Shown here piece after piece: positions 1 through 13,100 of a stretch of DNA of 64,000 nucleotides (positions are counted from its first letter, which is position 1; every line of letters begins with the position of its first letter). The notes below the pieces were generated by a model. The model worked only from the letters and a program-made list of their open reading frames with translations. It had not been told where the DNA came from and did no database searches. A program made the translations under genes and the position numbers. The DNA is from Bimastos eiseni (lineage: Eukaryota; Annelida; Clitellata; Crassiclitellata; Lumbricidae), in the NCBI GenBank assembly GCA_959347315.1, contig OY365817.1, forward strand, positions 29,490,031 to 29,554,030, written 5' to 3'.

Positions 1-1154
1 AAGTAGACATTTATGGATGTTCATTATTAATTCAAACTGACTGACCGCAGTTTGATTACAAGCCCTGACAGAGCTGAATTATGACAACCGCGCAAGGCGT
101 CCATCTGTCCCATTGCTCCTTTTGAGAAGGTTATATAGCGATCGAAAGACTGAGTCGACCTTAACAGAGTGTTTGGGAATTGATCGCGTGTCCACCCCGA
201 TCGTCTATTCCCTGTGTTGGGATGTAGGCCTAATATCATTCACCAAAACCCACGAAAACCTAATCCTTCAAAATGACGCGCCCTAATAGCATATAAATAG
301 GCAAATGTAACGATTCTATCAATTATCTAGTTCTGCTGATTGACAGGCCCGCCGAGAGGTGGCAGGGAGGGGGCAATTGCCCAGGGGCCCGGCGATGATT
401 GGGCTGCACGGACCGGACCCGTAATCAACTTATAAAATATAAAATACTCAATTTTTTTTAATCTTACGATTTATTTCTTGTTAAATGTGATATTACTGAC
501 ACTTACCAATATAATCAGTTCAAACTCCAACCATCTATATATTACATTACTTATCATTTTTTGCGCCTGGAACTTGCCAATTTTCGTCTTAAAGACAACT
601 TTCTTCTGCTACATTCAGCGTTTAATTGTAAAAAGGAAATGATATCAAGCTAGTGGACTAAGGAAGAGATATTTAATCATTGTGTATACTGTTATTGAAG
701 TTTAAACTAATACACTAAGTTAATACTATTTTTGTTAAATTTTCATTTAACAAAATGGAAACAAACTAGTTGTCCTGGTTTCTCTTCCTATGATAATGTC
801 TGTTAAAATTTGTAAATTTCAATTCGCAATTTCAATTTTGGAAGGGACGGCATAGAAATCTTGACCTAGGGGCGGTAAATTGCTAAATCCGCCTCTGGTT
901 AGTTGTACGATAAAGTACCGGCTCACGAGAAAAGCGACGGTCATAAGATTTGTTTTTAAAATGTCCTATATTCATTCATTCATTGCAAATTTACATAGCG
1001 CCCCTTCAAGGTTACGACTCAACCCCGGCTGAAAAGTAACGTCCTAAGGCAAAATAGCCCAATGATACGTGTTGTTTAGAGGCCTGTGACTCTTCTGCCC
1101 AGAGGCCCGGAATTTCTCTCGGCGACTCTGCTGATTGGTTGTTTAACTGTTTAC
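1..1154. other. Non-coding left edge
   Basis: I see no exon here. The filamin-type gene on the minus strand must continue leftwards past this stretch, because its last visible exon (1155-1304) ends in a good donor. Bases 340-420 are a GC-rich pocket in otherwise AT-rich DNA and look like the edge of a degraded repeat. Around 990-1015 there is a copy of the ATAGCGCCCCTTCA motif that recurs in this window at LINE-like tails (also near 6005 and 21855). Confidence 0.5.
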
Positions 1155-4100
1155 CTGGAACGTGAATTTGGTTGAACTTGATCTGAATGCGATGAACTCC
1201 TGTCTCCTTAGGCTTAGCTAACATCGTGAATAAACCGTTTCGATTGTCGATCAACTTCGATGGAATCATTTTCACTGGACCGGAACAGCTCACAGACAAC
1301 TCCCCTGAAGCAGACACACATACTGTACATACATGCATACATGCATACATGCACACATGCATACATACATACATACATACATACATACGTACATACATAC
1401 ATACATACATACATACATACATACATACATACATACGTACACACACGGGGAACGGACAAAAGCCCCCGGACAAAAAGCCCCTACCCCGACAAAAGCACCT
1501 ACAATTTTGGGTAGCACATTTGCCCCCCCCCCCGGACAAAAGCCCTCCTAGTGTGAAGTATGAACGGATGATGACAAGTTATATATTTAACTGACATTAT
1601 GTAAAATATATGAAAACAAGCAACTAATTCTCGTGTCGTATAGGAGACAAAGTGAGTCCACTTCTAATTCTTTATTTATCTTGCTGGATGCATAAATACT
1701 ACAAACAGTCCGTGACACGCCTTAATAAGCGGTGAAGGTCGTCGGCTAGTAAGCAGCTAGGCCTACAGTTGGTTAGCAAACAGTCAGCGACATGCGATAA
1801 TCATCTCCCGTTAATAAGAGAGAGTGGGTGAATACGTCTATATAGATGAGAATCTAAGATTATAAGCGGTGAAGGTAAGCTAGTAAGTATGCTTACAGTT
1901 GATGACAGTCAGCCAGTGACACGCGATAATCATCTCAGTCTGAGAGTGGGTGAAGACCCCTATAGATGAATATCTCAGAAATTTGTGCCTATAAAACTAA
2001 GACTTCTAACATGCACACAAATGGTTCGTAATATGAGGTGTGTATGTGTGTAATAAGTTTATTTGACGACATGGATGCGTCGTTAAATAAACTTATTACA
2101 CACATGCACACCTCATATCACGAACCATTTCGTCTTCACACTTTGCAGGTATTGGAGCCAAAGGAATATGTCAATCCGCTAAAAATAGATATTTTACAGG
2201 TTTAGTAGCACCACGGTAACACTTAGCCGACATGAACACATCCATGCACACGTACGTATTGTGCATACAACCATGCATCATATGCAAACACATAGAAGCA
2301 TGCATATATCATTTGGGCGAGCTTATGGTCTACACTGGAGGGGGCTTTTGTCCTAGTTGGGAGGGGCTTTTGTCCGGGAGGCTTTTGTCCTACACTCCAC
2401 ACACACACATGGAGTACGCGATCATCAGTGACACGTTCGAGCTAACAGCGTGAGCGAGACGGATCAACAGATCGGGTACGTTTAAACGTATATATATAAT
2501 ATATATATATATAATATATATATAAGAAACTGGTCAAAACATGTAGGCAATATATAGGACCAGTTTGTATAAAAAGTTGCCTTTGAATTCGCAATCACTC
2601 GCTAATCTAGCCTCATCTAATATACTGTAATCTCATATTCATTTTCCGAAATTTGATACCGCCCTTCTTCCAACATCTTTTGCTTAGAAGTGCATACATA
2701 CGCCTCGACAGCGCATCTGCAGTTGCACCTCAGAGCAATGGTGCGCGAAGGACTTGCTCAAGGTCCCTACACAGTGACGCCCCAGACGAACCCGCGCGCT
2801 CAGAACACACTGAACGTTACGGGCTGACCGCTCTAACCGATCGGCCACTGTGCCACATATTTACTTACCCTACTCCTTAGGTGGAAGCTGTGGCCTGCCT
2901 CATGTCGACCATGCAGAAGCGAGCCATACGTTCCTATACGTACCACGTGTAGCCTATAGAATGTAGCTAGTAGAAATGACGTAGAACATTATTGATAAAA
3001 CCTATTTGGGAATAATACCTCTTGAAGGTATTTATACAATATAGGTGGGGTTGCTAATGTATAAGTCTCACATGAATTTATTGCCGAAAAGTTTTGACAG
3101 ATGGTTCAGGAAAACCAAGAGTTCATGAATACTCAGTATAGTCCACTCATTTAATAGATGTCATCAAGGCAATGTATACATATGTACGTAGGCCTACTAG
3201 TATTAGGCAATATTGTGTTAGAACCTGTGGGCAGTATTCTGGACATACAAGACTTACGACATTGTATTAATTTAAAATCGTGGACGGGGCCTATCTCGTG
3301 AGTGCACCGTATACTTGAACTTCCCTCTGGAGGCGCTTGTCCTCCCTCCTTCTAGTTGTCAAGTTTAAGTCGAGATGGCTACTATAGTAGGCTAAATAGA
3401 AGCGGCAATTTACTTTGTTGCTCGAATTGGTTATAGACATATTACTCATAACAGTCTCACAGATTTGTGTTGGTTGTTGTAACTACTTAAATGTTAAATA
3501 ATTTATCTACTGGTAGGTTTGTGAGAAACGGGCAACTTAGCGGGACATAAACTAGGCCATAATTGTCATGTTTAAACAATAATTGGCGAACAAAAAGGTA
3601 ATTATTGCCCGACAAACCTTGTCCTGCACTTTTAGTCTCTATCTGTATCTCGATGTCTTGCCCAATGCATCCGTGCGTCAGTCCTGGACCTTTGCAGACA
3701 ACCTTGGCTGAATCTGCGGATGACGCAACTACTGAACGGATCTCACTAGGTGCTGATATCCTGTCTGATAACAACAGGTGTGATAAGGGTATGCGATGGT
3801 CGTCTCTTTCCTCTGATTCGTCGTCGTCTGTTCGAACGGCCACGCCCACAATGTTACAGCAGTTGATTGGCAGTCCGCCCCAAAACACACTCACGTAATA
3901 GTCGCCTGTGAACAACGAAAGAAATTGCGTTTCGAGGTCTCATTGGATCGGCATCCATCTCGTTTTCTAAGAAAATAAGTTTAACACGATCATGCAAAAC
4001 AATGGGCTTCGCGTGTTTGACATGCAGTAGATTGTAATTTATAAAGCGCCTCTTCTAGAATGCTTATAGGAAGCGGTCCCGATCAGGACCCGATGATGGA

Positions 4101-7100
4101 TCGGTCATCAACCGATTTGGAAAGAGATACAGACAGCGGCTGCGGAGAGGATTGTATGGTAAAACTGCGTTTACAAGATACATTTGTTGGTCTCTGTTCT
4201 ACCAAGCATAATAGTGAAAGAGGTTGACAGGCACAACAAAGCCAGAACGTGATTCTAAACTACAACAGACCAATAATTGAGCTCTTAATGCACAGTCAAT
4301 AGGACCATTAGGCGACTCCAATGGACGTTATGTCGAGCGGACCAGGGGTGTAACAAGCGGGGGAGGGCAAGGGGCACCGGCCCCCCAGTTTTAGTGCTCA
4401 GTGCCCCCATGTGCCCCCAAATCGGTTCTTTTTATGTTTCTCCAATGGCACTTTAAGATAACTATTGTTAAAATAATTCGTGCCTCCACCCCATTTTTCA
4501 AATTGATGGAGGCAAAATTTAAAAAGTGGGGTGGGGGGCAAAAAATTTGCACATTATGCCCACCCCCACTTATCGAAACCTTGTTACACCTCTGGAGCGG
4601 ACCATATACAAATAGCACCTTAAGTCAATAAGACTAATAAGCTTAGAAAATTCAATTCACCCTCTGCTCTCGGCTTGAATGTGACTGAGTGTCTGAACTT
4701 TCCACCGGAAGAGGTGACTTGAACCGGAAGCTCTCCCTCTGGACCGATGACCTTCGCCGTCAAGTGCCCTGAGCATGCGCAAGCACATGATATTAGCAGA
4801 CGTATCACATTTCAAAGTTTATTTAATACATGGTTGCTTATTTATTAGGCGCCATTATGTGAGAGCGAGCAATTATTGCAAACGACCACCACCACCAACA
4901 CCACCAACACCACCACTACCACCAACAACAACAGATACGTCGTAAATTAAATGCAATGGACGAAGTACCTGGTCCAGCATTTCTGCTGTTGAATTGAATC
5001 GTTGTTGGATGGTTGAGTGGGAGTGGCAGACGTCCCTTTCCGCTGATCAGCTTGTTCCATCCCCCGATCGCATGGACTTGCCTCGGATCAACGATCTTCG
5101 CCTGGAATGGACTTCCTGTCCAACAGACAACACTCAAACTATACGCAGTCAATTAGATTTAGACCCCATCCCATAAATTACTGTGCTCTTCCATCATTCA
5201 AGCGTTAGAAGACGACTGTTGCAGAAGAAGAAGAAGAAGAAGAAGAAGAAGAAGAAGAAGAAGAAGAAGAAGAAGAAGAAGAACGAGGAGGAGGAGAAGG
5301 AGGAGAATAATAATAAGAAGAAGATAAGATTCTCCTACGAGGACAAAACCTCCGTCTGTTTGAGAAGGTATAAATTCAGAAGAGAAGACAATAATTAATT
5401 CTATAGCGTGCATGTGAGAGCAATGCATAGAGGGAGAGTTGGCTTCTTTGATCCTTGTGCACCTTTGATCCCTCGGTCATTTTGTTTTACCTACTAATTT
5501 CTTGAAGAGAAACAGTGAACCAGTCTATTATGCTTATTGCCTTGACTCAAGAAAAGGTTTTGTAGCGTGGTTAGAGAGAATAAATTTTTTTTAAAGAAAT
5601 AAAACAAAATTTCAGAGGTAAAAAGTAAATATTCCAACGTTACAACGAACTCTACCATTATAGATTTCAAAGTAAGTTCACAATTTCTTTATTACACATG
5701 AGAGGACAATTAATTTGTCTATTTGTTGATTCAATTTTGAGACACCCAGCTCGTGCATTTAAAATGATTTGATGCCAGAAGTGAAAAGTGCGCAATTAGG
5801 CACCCTTGATCCTCAGTTGGGCACCCTTGATCAAGGGTCCCTTCATAACATGTTGATAAATATGCCATACTTTAACAAGACATTTGTTTTAAATGTTAAT
5901 TATGTGTAATTGAAAATAATGTTTGTATTGATATATATTCTGTTATCATATAGGGACTATTATGCCTACAGTTACGCATTGTAATGTGAGGTAATGCGCA
6001 TTTATATAGCGCCCCTTCATGATATCTACTCGATAAATGTTACATGATCGAGAAAAATTGTCAATTAGTTATGTCTTATCATAAAAAGAGGAATTCATGT
6101 TTCTGAAGATCACCCGCTTCGTTGAAAATCAAGCAATTAGTCATATGAGGAGTCTTGTGATGGTTGACCAATGATTTCTGACTTGTAGGCTTAATTATAG
6201 GAAAAACTTTATTTTTGTATATAAGTTAATTCTGTCAAAATGTTGGAAATGTATCATCTTCATTATATCCAAAGTAATATCTAAAACTTTCTTCATGTTG
6301 CAATCAGGCATATCAAGGGTGCCTGTTGGGGATCAAAGACCCACCCATGGGTGGGATCAAGGGTGCCAGCTCATTGGCACCCTTCATCCCTTACGGGTGC
6401 TTCATGGTTTTTGCAAATAGAAATTTTAAGTTTGTATTTGTGAAAACCACTTTGAGCAACTTAGATAGAAAAAGGTTTTGTTATTAAATGGAACTTAATA
6501 AAACTTGATATTGATTATATATTTTTCAATTAAAAAAAATCAAACAAAGGACCAAGAGTGCCAACTCTCCCCCTATATATTCGGTAGCTACGGATGGTAT
6601 ACGCAGAATGTCTGCATGAATGCAAATGAATGCTCAGTATTGGCCGTCGAGGTGGTGGTAACGGTGGAGGTAGGTGGCGGTGACGATGATGGTAGAGATT
6701 ATGGAGGTTGCGATAAAGGTGGGATGGGCCCGGTTGGGGTGGGGTGGTAACAGTACCTGCGATGCTGATGCCGTTCCACGTTATTCTGACGGTGTAGAGA
6801 CCGACTTCATCGGGCGTGTAAGAGATCTGGTATCTCGAGTCAGACTCAGCCTCCGCAAAACATCGAGTGGGGACTCGAGGACCTAAGAGACCAGACACAG
6901 AGCGACACAAGAGAACAAGAACAGAGATACTAGCACACACACACACACACACACAGCACTTCACCATTCTTGGAAGGGTAGACAAAGTGAGAATTTGTTT
7001 GCTGGCAAGTAAGACTTGCAAGTGATATTGAACAATGGATATTCTAGTGCCTTATAATGAGTATATTAAGCCAGTGTTAAAAGCATCAAGAAATATTAGC

Positions 7101-10100
7101 AGTTGCAATTGATAATAATATAAGGAAATTAAACAAGTTATGACGTTTTTTCGATAGTTTGTGAATCATAAAGTCCTCTCACTGTCTCTGACGAAACATT
7201 TCATCCTTGCATTGGCTTACTGACTGACTGACTGACTGACTGACTGACTGACTGACTGACTGACGGACTGACTGACGGACGGACGGATTGACTGACTTAC
7301 TGACTGACTGACTTACTGACTGACTGACCTTCGACCTGTATCTTGAGGCTTCCTTGTGTCTCGTTGATGTCAACGTAAAAGACGGAAGTCCTTGCAACTG
7401 CTCCCCAGTACAACCCACTCCCGCTGGCTGTCACTCCAGTGACTTCAGCTGCTGCTGCTGCTGTCAAGTCCAACGCGCTTCCACCGGTTGTCGATGGTGA
7501 GTACCTGTAGCTACCTGTGAACACCAGCTCTTACGAATTTACACGTATATACACCACTGAAGGAGGACCCATAGAATATGCACAAAAGGAAGTCTTCCCA
7601 TAAACATATGTCCCATCAGTTATGATGAAAAATTTTGATTTAATTCACGCTGCTTAAAAGTAGCGGTGCAATTATAAGACAGAGTAAAATATGTTGCTGC
7701 AGTTTCTTCTGAAATCCATTCTGTAAACTGGATCAAGAAAAACGATCTTTAACGACTGCACAGAACAATTATTAACTTACGGTGGCTTATACGGGCGCAG
7801 ACGAAGCAACAAGTCAACTGATCGATAAGGTTTCTTTGATTGCTTCGATCGAGAGCAGCTGCATCGATCTGGTATCTGTAGAGGCTCTTAATGTCTTCCG
7901 TAATGTCGGCTAGGTCTTGTCTTTTCACGTAATCTATCAACGATCTGGCAAATACTTCGTCACTGAATCCTCGTTGCTTCTCTTGACAAAGACTCTCCGT
8001 ATCAGCATCAGAACTGTGCACCATATCATCACCACCACCAGCAGCAGCAGCAACCGAATAGACGTTGGCACTTGCTGCTGTAGTGGAAATCCGGGAAAAG
8101 ATGGACTTCTTCACTCTGCGAGATACCTGAGACTTATTACACGGATGACTCTCTGCAGACAATGGAATAGGATTCATGCGACGATTTCTCGATTGATCGC
8201 TCAAGAGGCGGCGACTGACTTCACCATCCTCCTTCTCCTCTTCCTCCTCCTGCTCTTTCTCCTCTTCCTCATCATCCTCCGACTGCGGAACGATACTGGA
8301 TCTGTCGGTTGTCGACTGACCTCTGACCTCCTCTTCCTCCTCCTCTTCTTCTTCCTCCTCTTCTTCCTCCTCCTCTTCCCTCACCTTATCTCGACCCTCT
8401 TCCTCTTCTTCCTTTTCGTCGTCGTCATCATCTTCTGTTGATTCGAAAGCTGGTCCGTGAGGAACTCCTCTGATCCAGTTCGATTCACACTGCATCTCCA
8501 GCATCCTTCCGTTGCCGTTCCTTCCGCCGCCGCCGCCGCTGCTGCTGCTGGCATCTCCACTTCCCAAATGCTGCTGCCGCTGAAACTCCACGCGCACTCC
8601 CCTCAGTCTCTGCTCTTCGTCTGCTCTGACTCGATGGATCATACCCCCGGCTCCTCCGCATCGGAAGCCATCCTTTGCCACTTCTTCCAATGCCATTGAC
8701 ACCTGTTGTGGCACCTGGTGCAGTCGCTGTTTTGCGCCAAACAGGTGTTGGCTGCAGGTGCGGTTTCCGTGCTGATGAAAAGACGTTGGTTCTGGAACGG
8801 TGACAGAGACGGGGGAGAGAGGTAGATCGACGACGTGTCTTCCTCCTGGTCCTCTCCTCCTCCGTTGAAAGACCGTCTGTCCAGACCCAACGCCCAGCAA
8901 CGCTGACGAGTAATCGCATCCTTCGTCATCGCAGCCGCAGCGGACCCTTTGACAGCAGCCGGGAAGTGGTTCCCCAGAATGCGTTATCAACAGATTTGTG
9001 ATGATGTCCTTGTCATTAGCCGTTAGAACAGGGCTGGAACACTTCAGGGAGTTACGAGTCAAAGGGAAAGTGGCAAAGGTTCTTTCATCCAATCCTCCAC
9101 CCGACGTAATCAATGACGTGTGTCTTCGGTATGGCTCGCTCTGTGAATGGAAGACGGTTTTCTGCCCTCCTGCTGTAGCAGCTGGTGTGCCTTCTGCTCC
9201 TCTGATTGGCGGAAGATCCATTGGATGGATGGAGGCGAGAGAAGTGGAATCACCGACAGAGATGATATCACAGAGATTTCGGTGGGTGACCTTATACGAC
9301 CTTGACCCCGATACCTCGAAGATCCCACTCGTCGTCGCATTTTTATCGCCATCGCCGCTTCTATTTGCCTGCTCCACTACTGAAGGAAAACAGGAGGAGG
9401 AGGAGAAATAGTGGTCGATTTCACTGGATCTGACACCTTTGGAAGAGCGACATGGCTGCGGTTCCCTCGTCTGAACCTCTTGTAGGTTGGTGGGGGTTGC
9501 GAGAGTGAATGGAGGGCAGCTGCACTCGTGGTGATCACTGGTTGTCTGCTGACTACACCAGGAAACGTCAGAGATGGGACATCCGCTGTCCCTGAAGGTC
9601 GTCGGAGTGCCACCGTCCACCCGGCCACCTCCACCTCCGCCTCCTGCAGTTCCAGCTGACCTCTCAGAGCCATGGCAGACCACGACGTCGTCCAGTTCGT
9701 AGGATGTCGACAGACATAGACTCGACATGAGCTCAACCAGGTCCTGCGAATCTACTCCCTGACGGTGGTCACTGAGGCGAAGCAGAGTAGTTCCCCCATT
9801 GAATGATGGCCCCGAAAGATTCCGGCCTTTGATGCAGCTGTTGTCAAGGTAACTGCTGTAACTGTTGTCAAGGTAACTGCCGCCATCGCCTGGAGCTTCT
9901 CTTTCAGCTGAACAACAGTCTACAACTGAACGGCAAAGACAACGAATTCGATGAGAGCCAACGCTTTCGTCTTGGACCATCTGGACGTGACCTTGACATG
10001 ACCTGGCAGAGTGGAGGTTGTGCAAGATTTCATCATTACCAACGCGATGAAAGCTCTTGATTCCACCACTCCAACAAATGCCTTCGTAACCAGTGGGTCG

Positions 10101-13100
10101 TAAAGTTCCTGCACAAAAGGCATCGTCTGGATCGGAGGAGGAGGAGGAAGGGGAGGATGTGGAATTATTTGAAAGATTTGGATTTGTTAGTGAGTCGTTG
10201 AACATCTGTTCTAAGGATGCACCAGTGGAAGATTGAGCTGCATCGTCGTCGTCAATGTCTGATCCGATCTTCTTCCTCGTTCCCACAAGCCCCTTGGCCA
10301 TCTGACGAAAGTGGACATTAATACAGTTTGCATTCTGCTCAGACCTAAGAGATGCGCCACAACGAATCAAAGAGTCATCAATGGCAGAGGTTGACAGCAA
10401 CGTCTTCGCTTCTTCTTCTTTATACGATTCACTTGATTGAGGTCTACAAAGCTCCTGGTGAATACCTTGGTCGTCAGCGTCGTCTCTTTGTTGAATCTTC
10501 TTCTTATCTTTTAGATCTATTGGTAAATTATCAACAATTGAGAACTGATCTGTCTCAAGAGCGTCATTTACAAAATTCGGATCTGTTTCACTCCATCTCC
10601 TTGCACCTGTTCGTTTCAAATGAGTCAACGACTCCCTTTGGATCATATAGTCTTCAGTCTTTATGTCCTTCTCCTCCTCTTCTTCTTCCTTGACTGGACC
10701 AGCCACCGAGCAATGACTGCGTGTCGTCACTCGTTCGATCTCGTGTCTTCCAGTGCAGTTCGTAGAGAACGAAGCAACCAATGTATTGAATGTCTCTCTC
10801 CTGAAACTATCGCTTCCTGTATCGACAATTCTAGTCACTTGTGTTGACCCAAAGTCATTAATTTGATGCAAACAAGTTTCTTTCTCATCAGTCTCATGTC
10901 TCGTATCGCAGTCATCGCTTTCCGGAGGTCGATCTCTACACGCATTGGATTCAACTCCAATCGGATTCTCTTCTTTCAACTCAACATTCGCAGCAGACGA
11001 TGAACTTCTTCTGTTGACCTTCTGGCATTGCGGTCTGTCCTCAATGTCGACTGATTTTCCAAGTCTTTCGCCAGGTGAAATGAATGACCTGGAACTGGAA
11101 GAAAAGGCCATTGAGGAGGAAAGGTCCTCAATTGGAGCAATCTGATCACCTAAGAAAGCCGTCGTCACCGACCAGAAATCTCTTTCCGAGCGGTTGCTTT
11201 TGGTGACCGGTGAAAGTCTTTCTGTCCGGGATCGAGATATCTTTGCGGCTGCAACGGTTGAACCATGAATGCATTGCATCATCGACTCCTTTTGTCCACC
11301 AACTCCACAATCAAATGAACTCATCTCCTTAGCTGCAGTTGACACCAGTGGTTCTTCTTCTTCTATGTCTCTCTCCTCCTCCTCCTCATCTGAAGGCCGA
11401 CAGCAGCAGGCCACCTGCTGCTGGTGCTGTTGAAACCTGGCTCCTAGGAACCCCACATGAATATTGCGTTGAGGAATGACGACTGCAGCTGATGTACCGA
11501 TCCCAAGGTCACATCCTTCAAATGACAATCCGTGGCTGATTTCATCCGCAAGCGACGTCCGCTGCGATTGTGATGTCCTCCCGCAACCTTCAATGTTGAC
11601 GCGACGAAGCCCGACGATGTCTGATCTCAATGGAGAACGACGCTGCTTCACTGCCCCGCTTCGCTTGAATGGACTGGCTTCCATCAAGGTAGGGGCAGGA
11701 GGACGAAGAGGAGGTGGAGGAGGAGGAGGAGGAGGAGGCGGTGGTGGAGATAGCGGTTGGAATGGAGTGTTGTCAATTTGGGAATTGCTAGAGTTGTCAG
11801 ATAAAGTATTTGTCTCCGATGAATTGGTTGTATTTGGGAATGTGGTACCAACGACCGCAACCGTTGGAAGAGCGTTTCGATTGTTCCCAGATCCTTTTCC
11901 TCTACATTGAGTCGTCTGTCGTTCCATCTCTGTGCTCTGCGTTCGAAATGTTCCGAAGTTTTTGTCGCAGGTTGTTCGAGGATGTTGACTCAGCGGTGAC
12001 CTCTGACCTCCTCGATATGTTCGTTCAATGACCTCTTCCATCGTTCTGGTCAATTGCCCTTGTGCTGCTGAAAGCGCCAAGTCAGACCCTGAACAGACTT
12101 TGAATGGAAGGCAACCAGAGCCATTCGTCGAGGTCGAAGTTTCATCACTTAGAGGACTTTGATGTTGTGCTTCATGCCCTCCTCCTCCTCCCGCTCCTCC
12201 TCCTGCTCCTCCTGCTCTTCCTAGTCTTCCTCCTCCTCCTCCTCCTTCTCCTCCTGACAGTTGACGACGATCTTGTCTTTTCGATTTCGTGTTGTTCTCT
12301 ATGAAGCTCTCACGTGACACTTCTTTTCCTGGGTAAACGACGGACCTTCCCGTCTTCGGTCGATTCTCGAGATCCCAGACGTCCTGTGTAACCTTTGACC
12401 CTTGCTCTTTGCGCCGCTGCAGAACGCGGCTCAGTTCGAACAACAGGTGCCCCTCCTTTGAGCGATTGACCTCTGACGAGTCTGGAAGAATCTTTTTTCT
12501 ACTCGACGATTCATCCTCTGATGATGTTGCACTGACGTACGAAATGGAAACGACGCTTTCGGAATCGCTCTTCTTAGAATCTGAAAACAAAGAAGAAGAC
12601 TTTTTAGATGGAATAGTAATGAAGGACATGCAATGAGCAGGAGAATCACTGGAGGCGAGAGAAGAAGCACAGTCTGTTTGTTGCGAAGAAATTACATCAA
12701 TCTGTTTGTTTACTTATATGACCTAGCAGACACTGGCACCTTCAGGCAATATCAAAACACTTGAGGCTCCCCAGGATAGCAAGTTCACATTTCTACAGCA
12801 CGTAACAAACCTTTGTAAATCTTGCTTCTATTGCATCAGGATAATGCGTCACATCAGGTCGGCTCTAACTAAGAAACTGTCGGAAACTATATAATATAAT
12901 ATATTATATTTACTTGTCTTCTCTCGCCTTCATATTGCTAATTCGGTTTTTGTCGGTTTTCAGACTTTGAACTCAAAAGACTGCAATGCATCCAAAAGAC
13001 ATTAGCTCGAGTACTGCTGCGTGTCACACTGCGAATATGCTGAATGAAATCGACTGCCTCTCTCTCACTTCACTTTTTCTCCTTAGATTTCAAGGATTTG

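Noticed and set aside
330..900. Possible transposon with a GC-rich left end and CCGCCTCTGG right end
   Set aside because: No convincing inverted termini or target duplication.
12104..12304. Leu-rich plus-strand open frames opposite the giant exon (also at 7917-8441 and 11476-11910)
   Set aside because: Antisense shadows of Gly/Glu-rich coding sequence on the minus strand.
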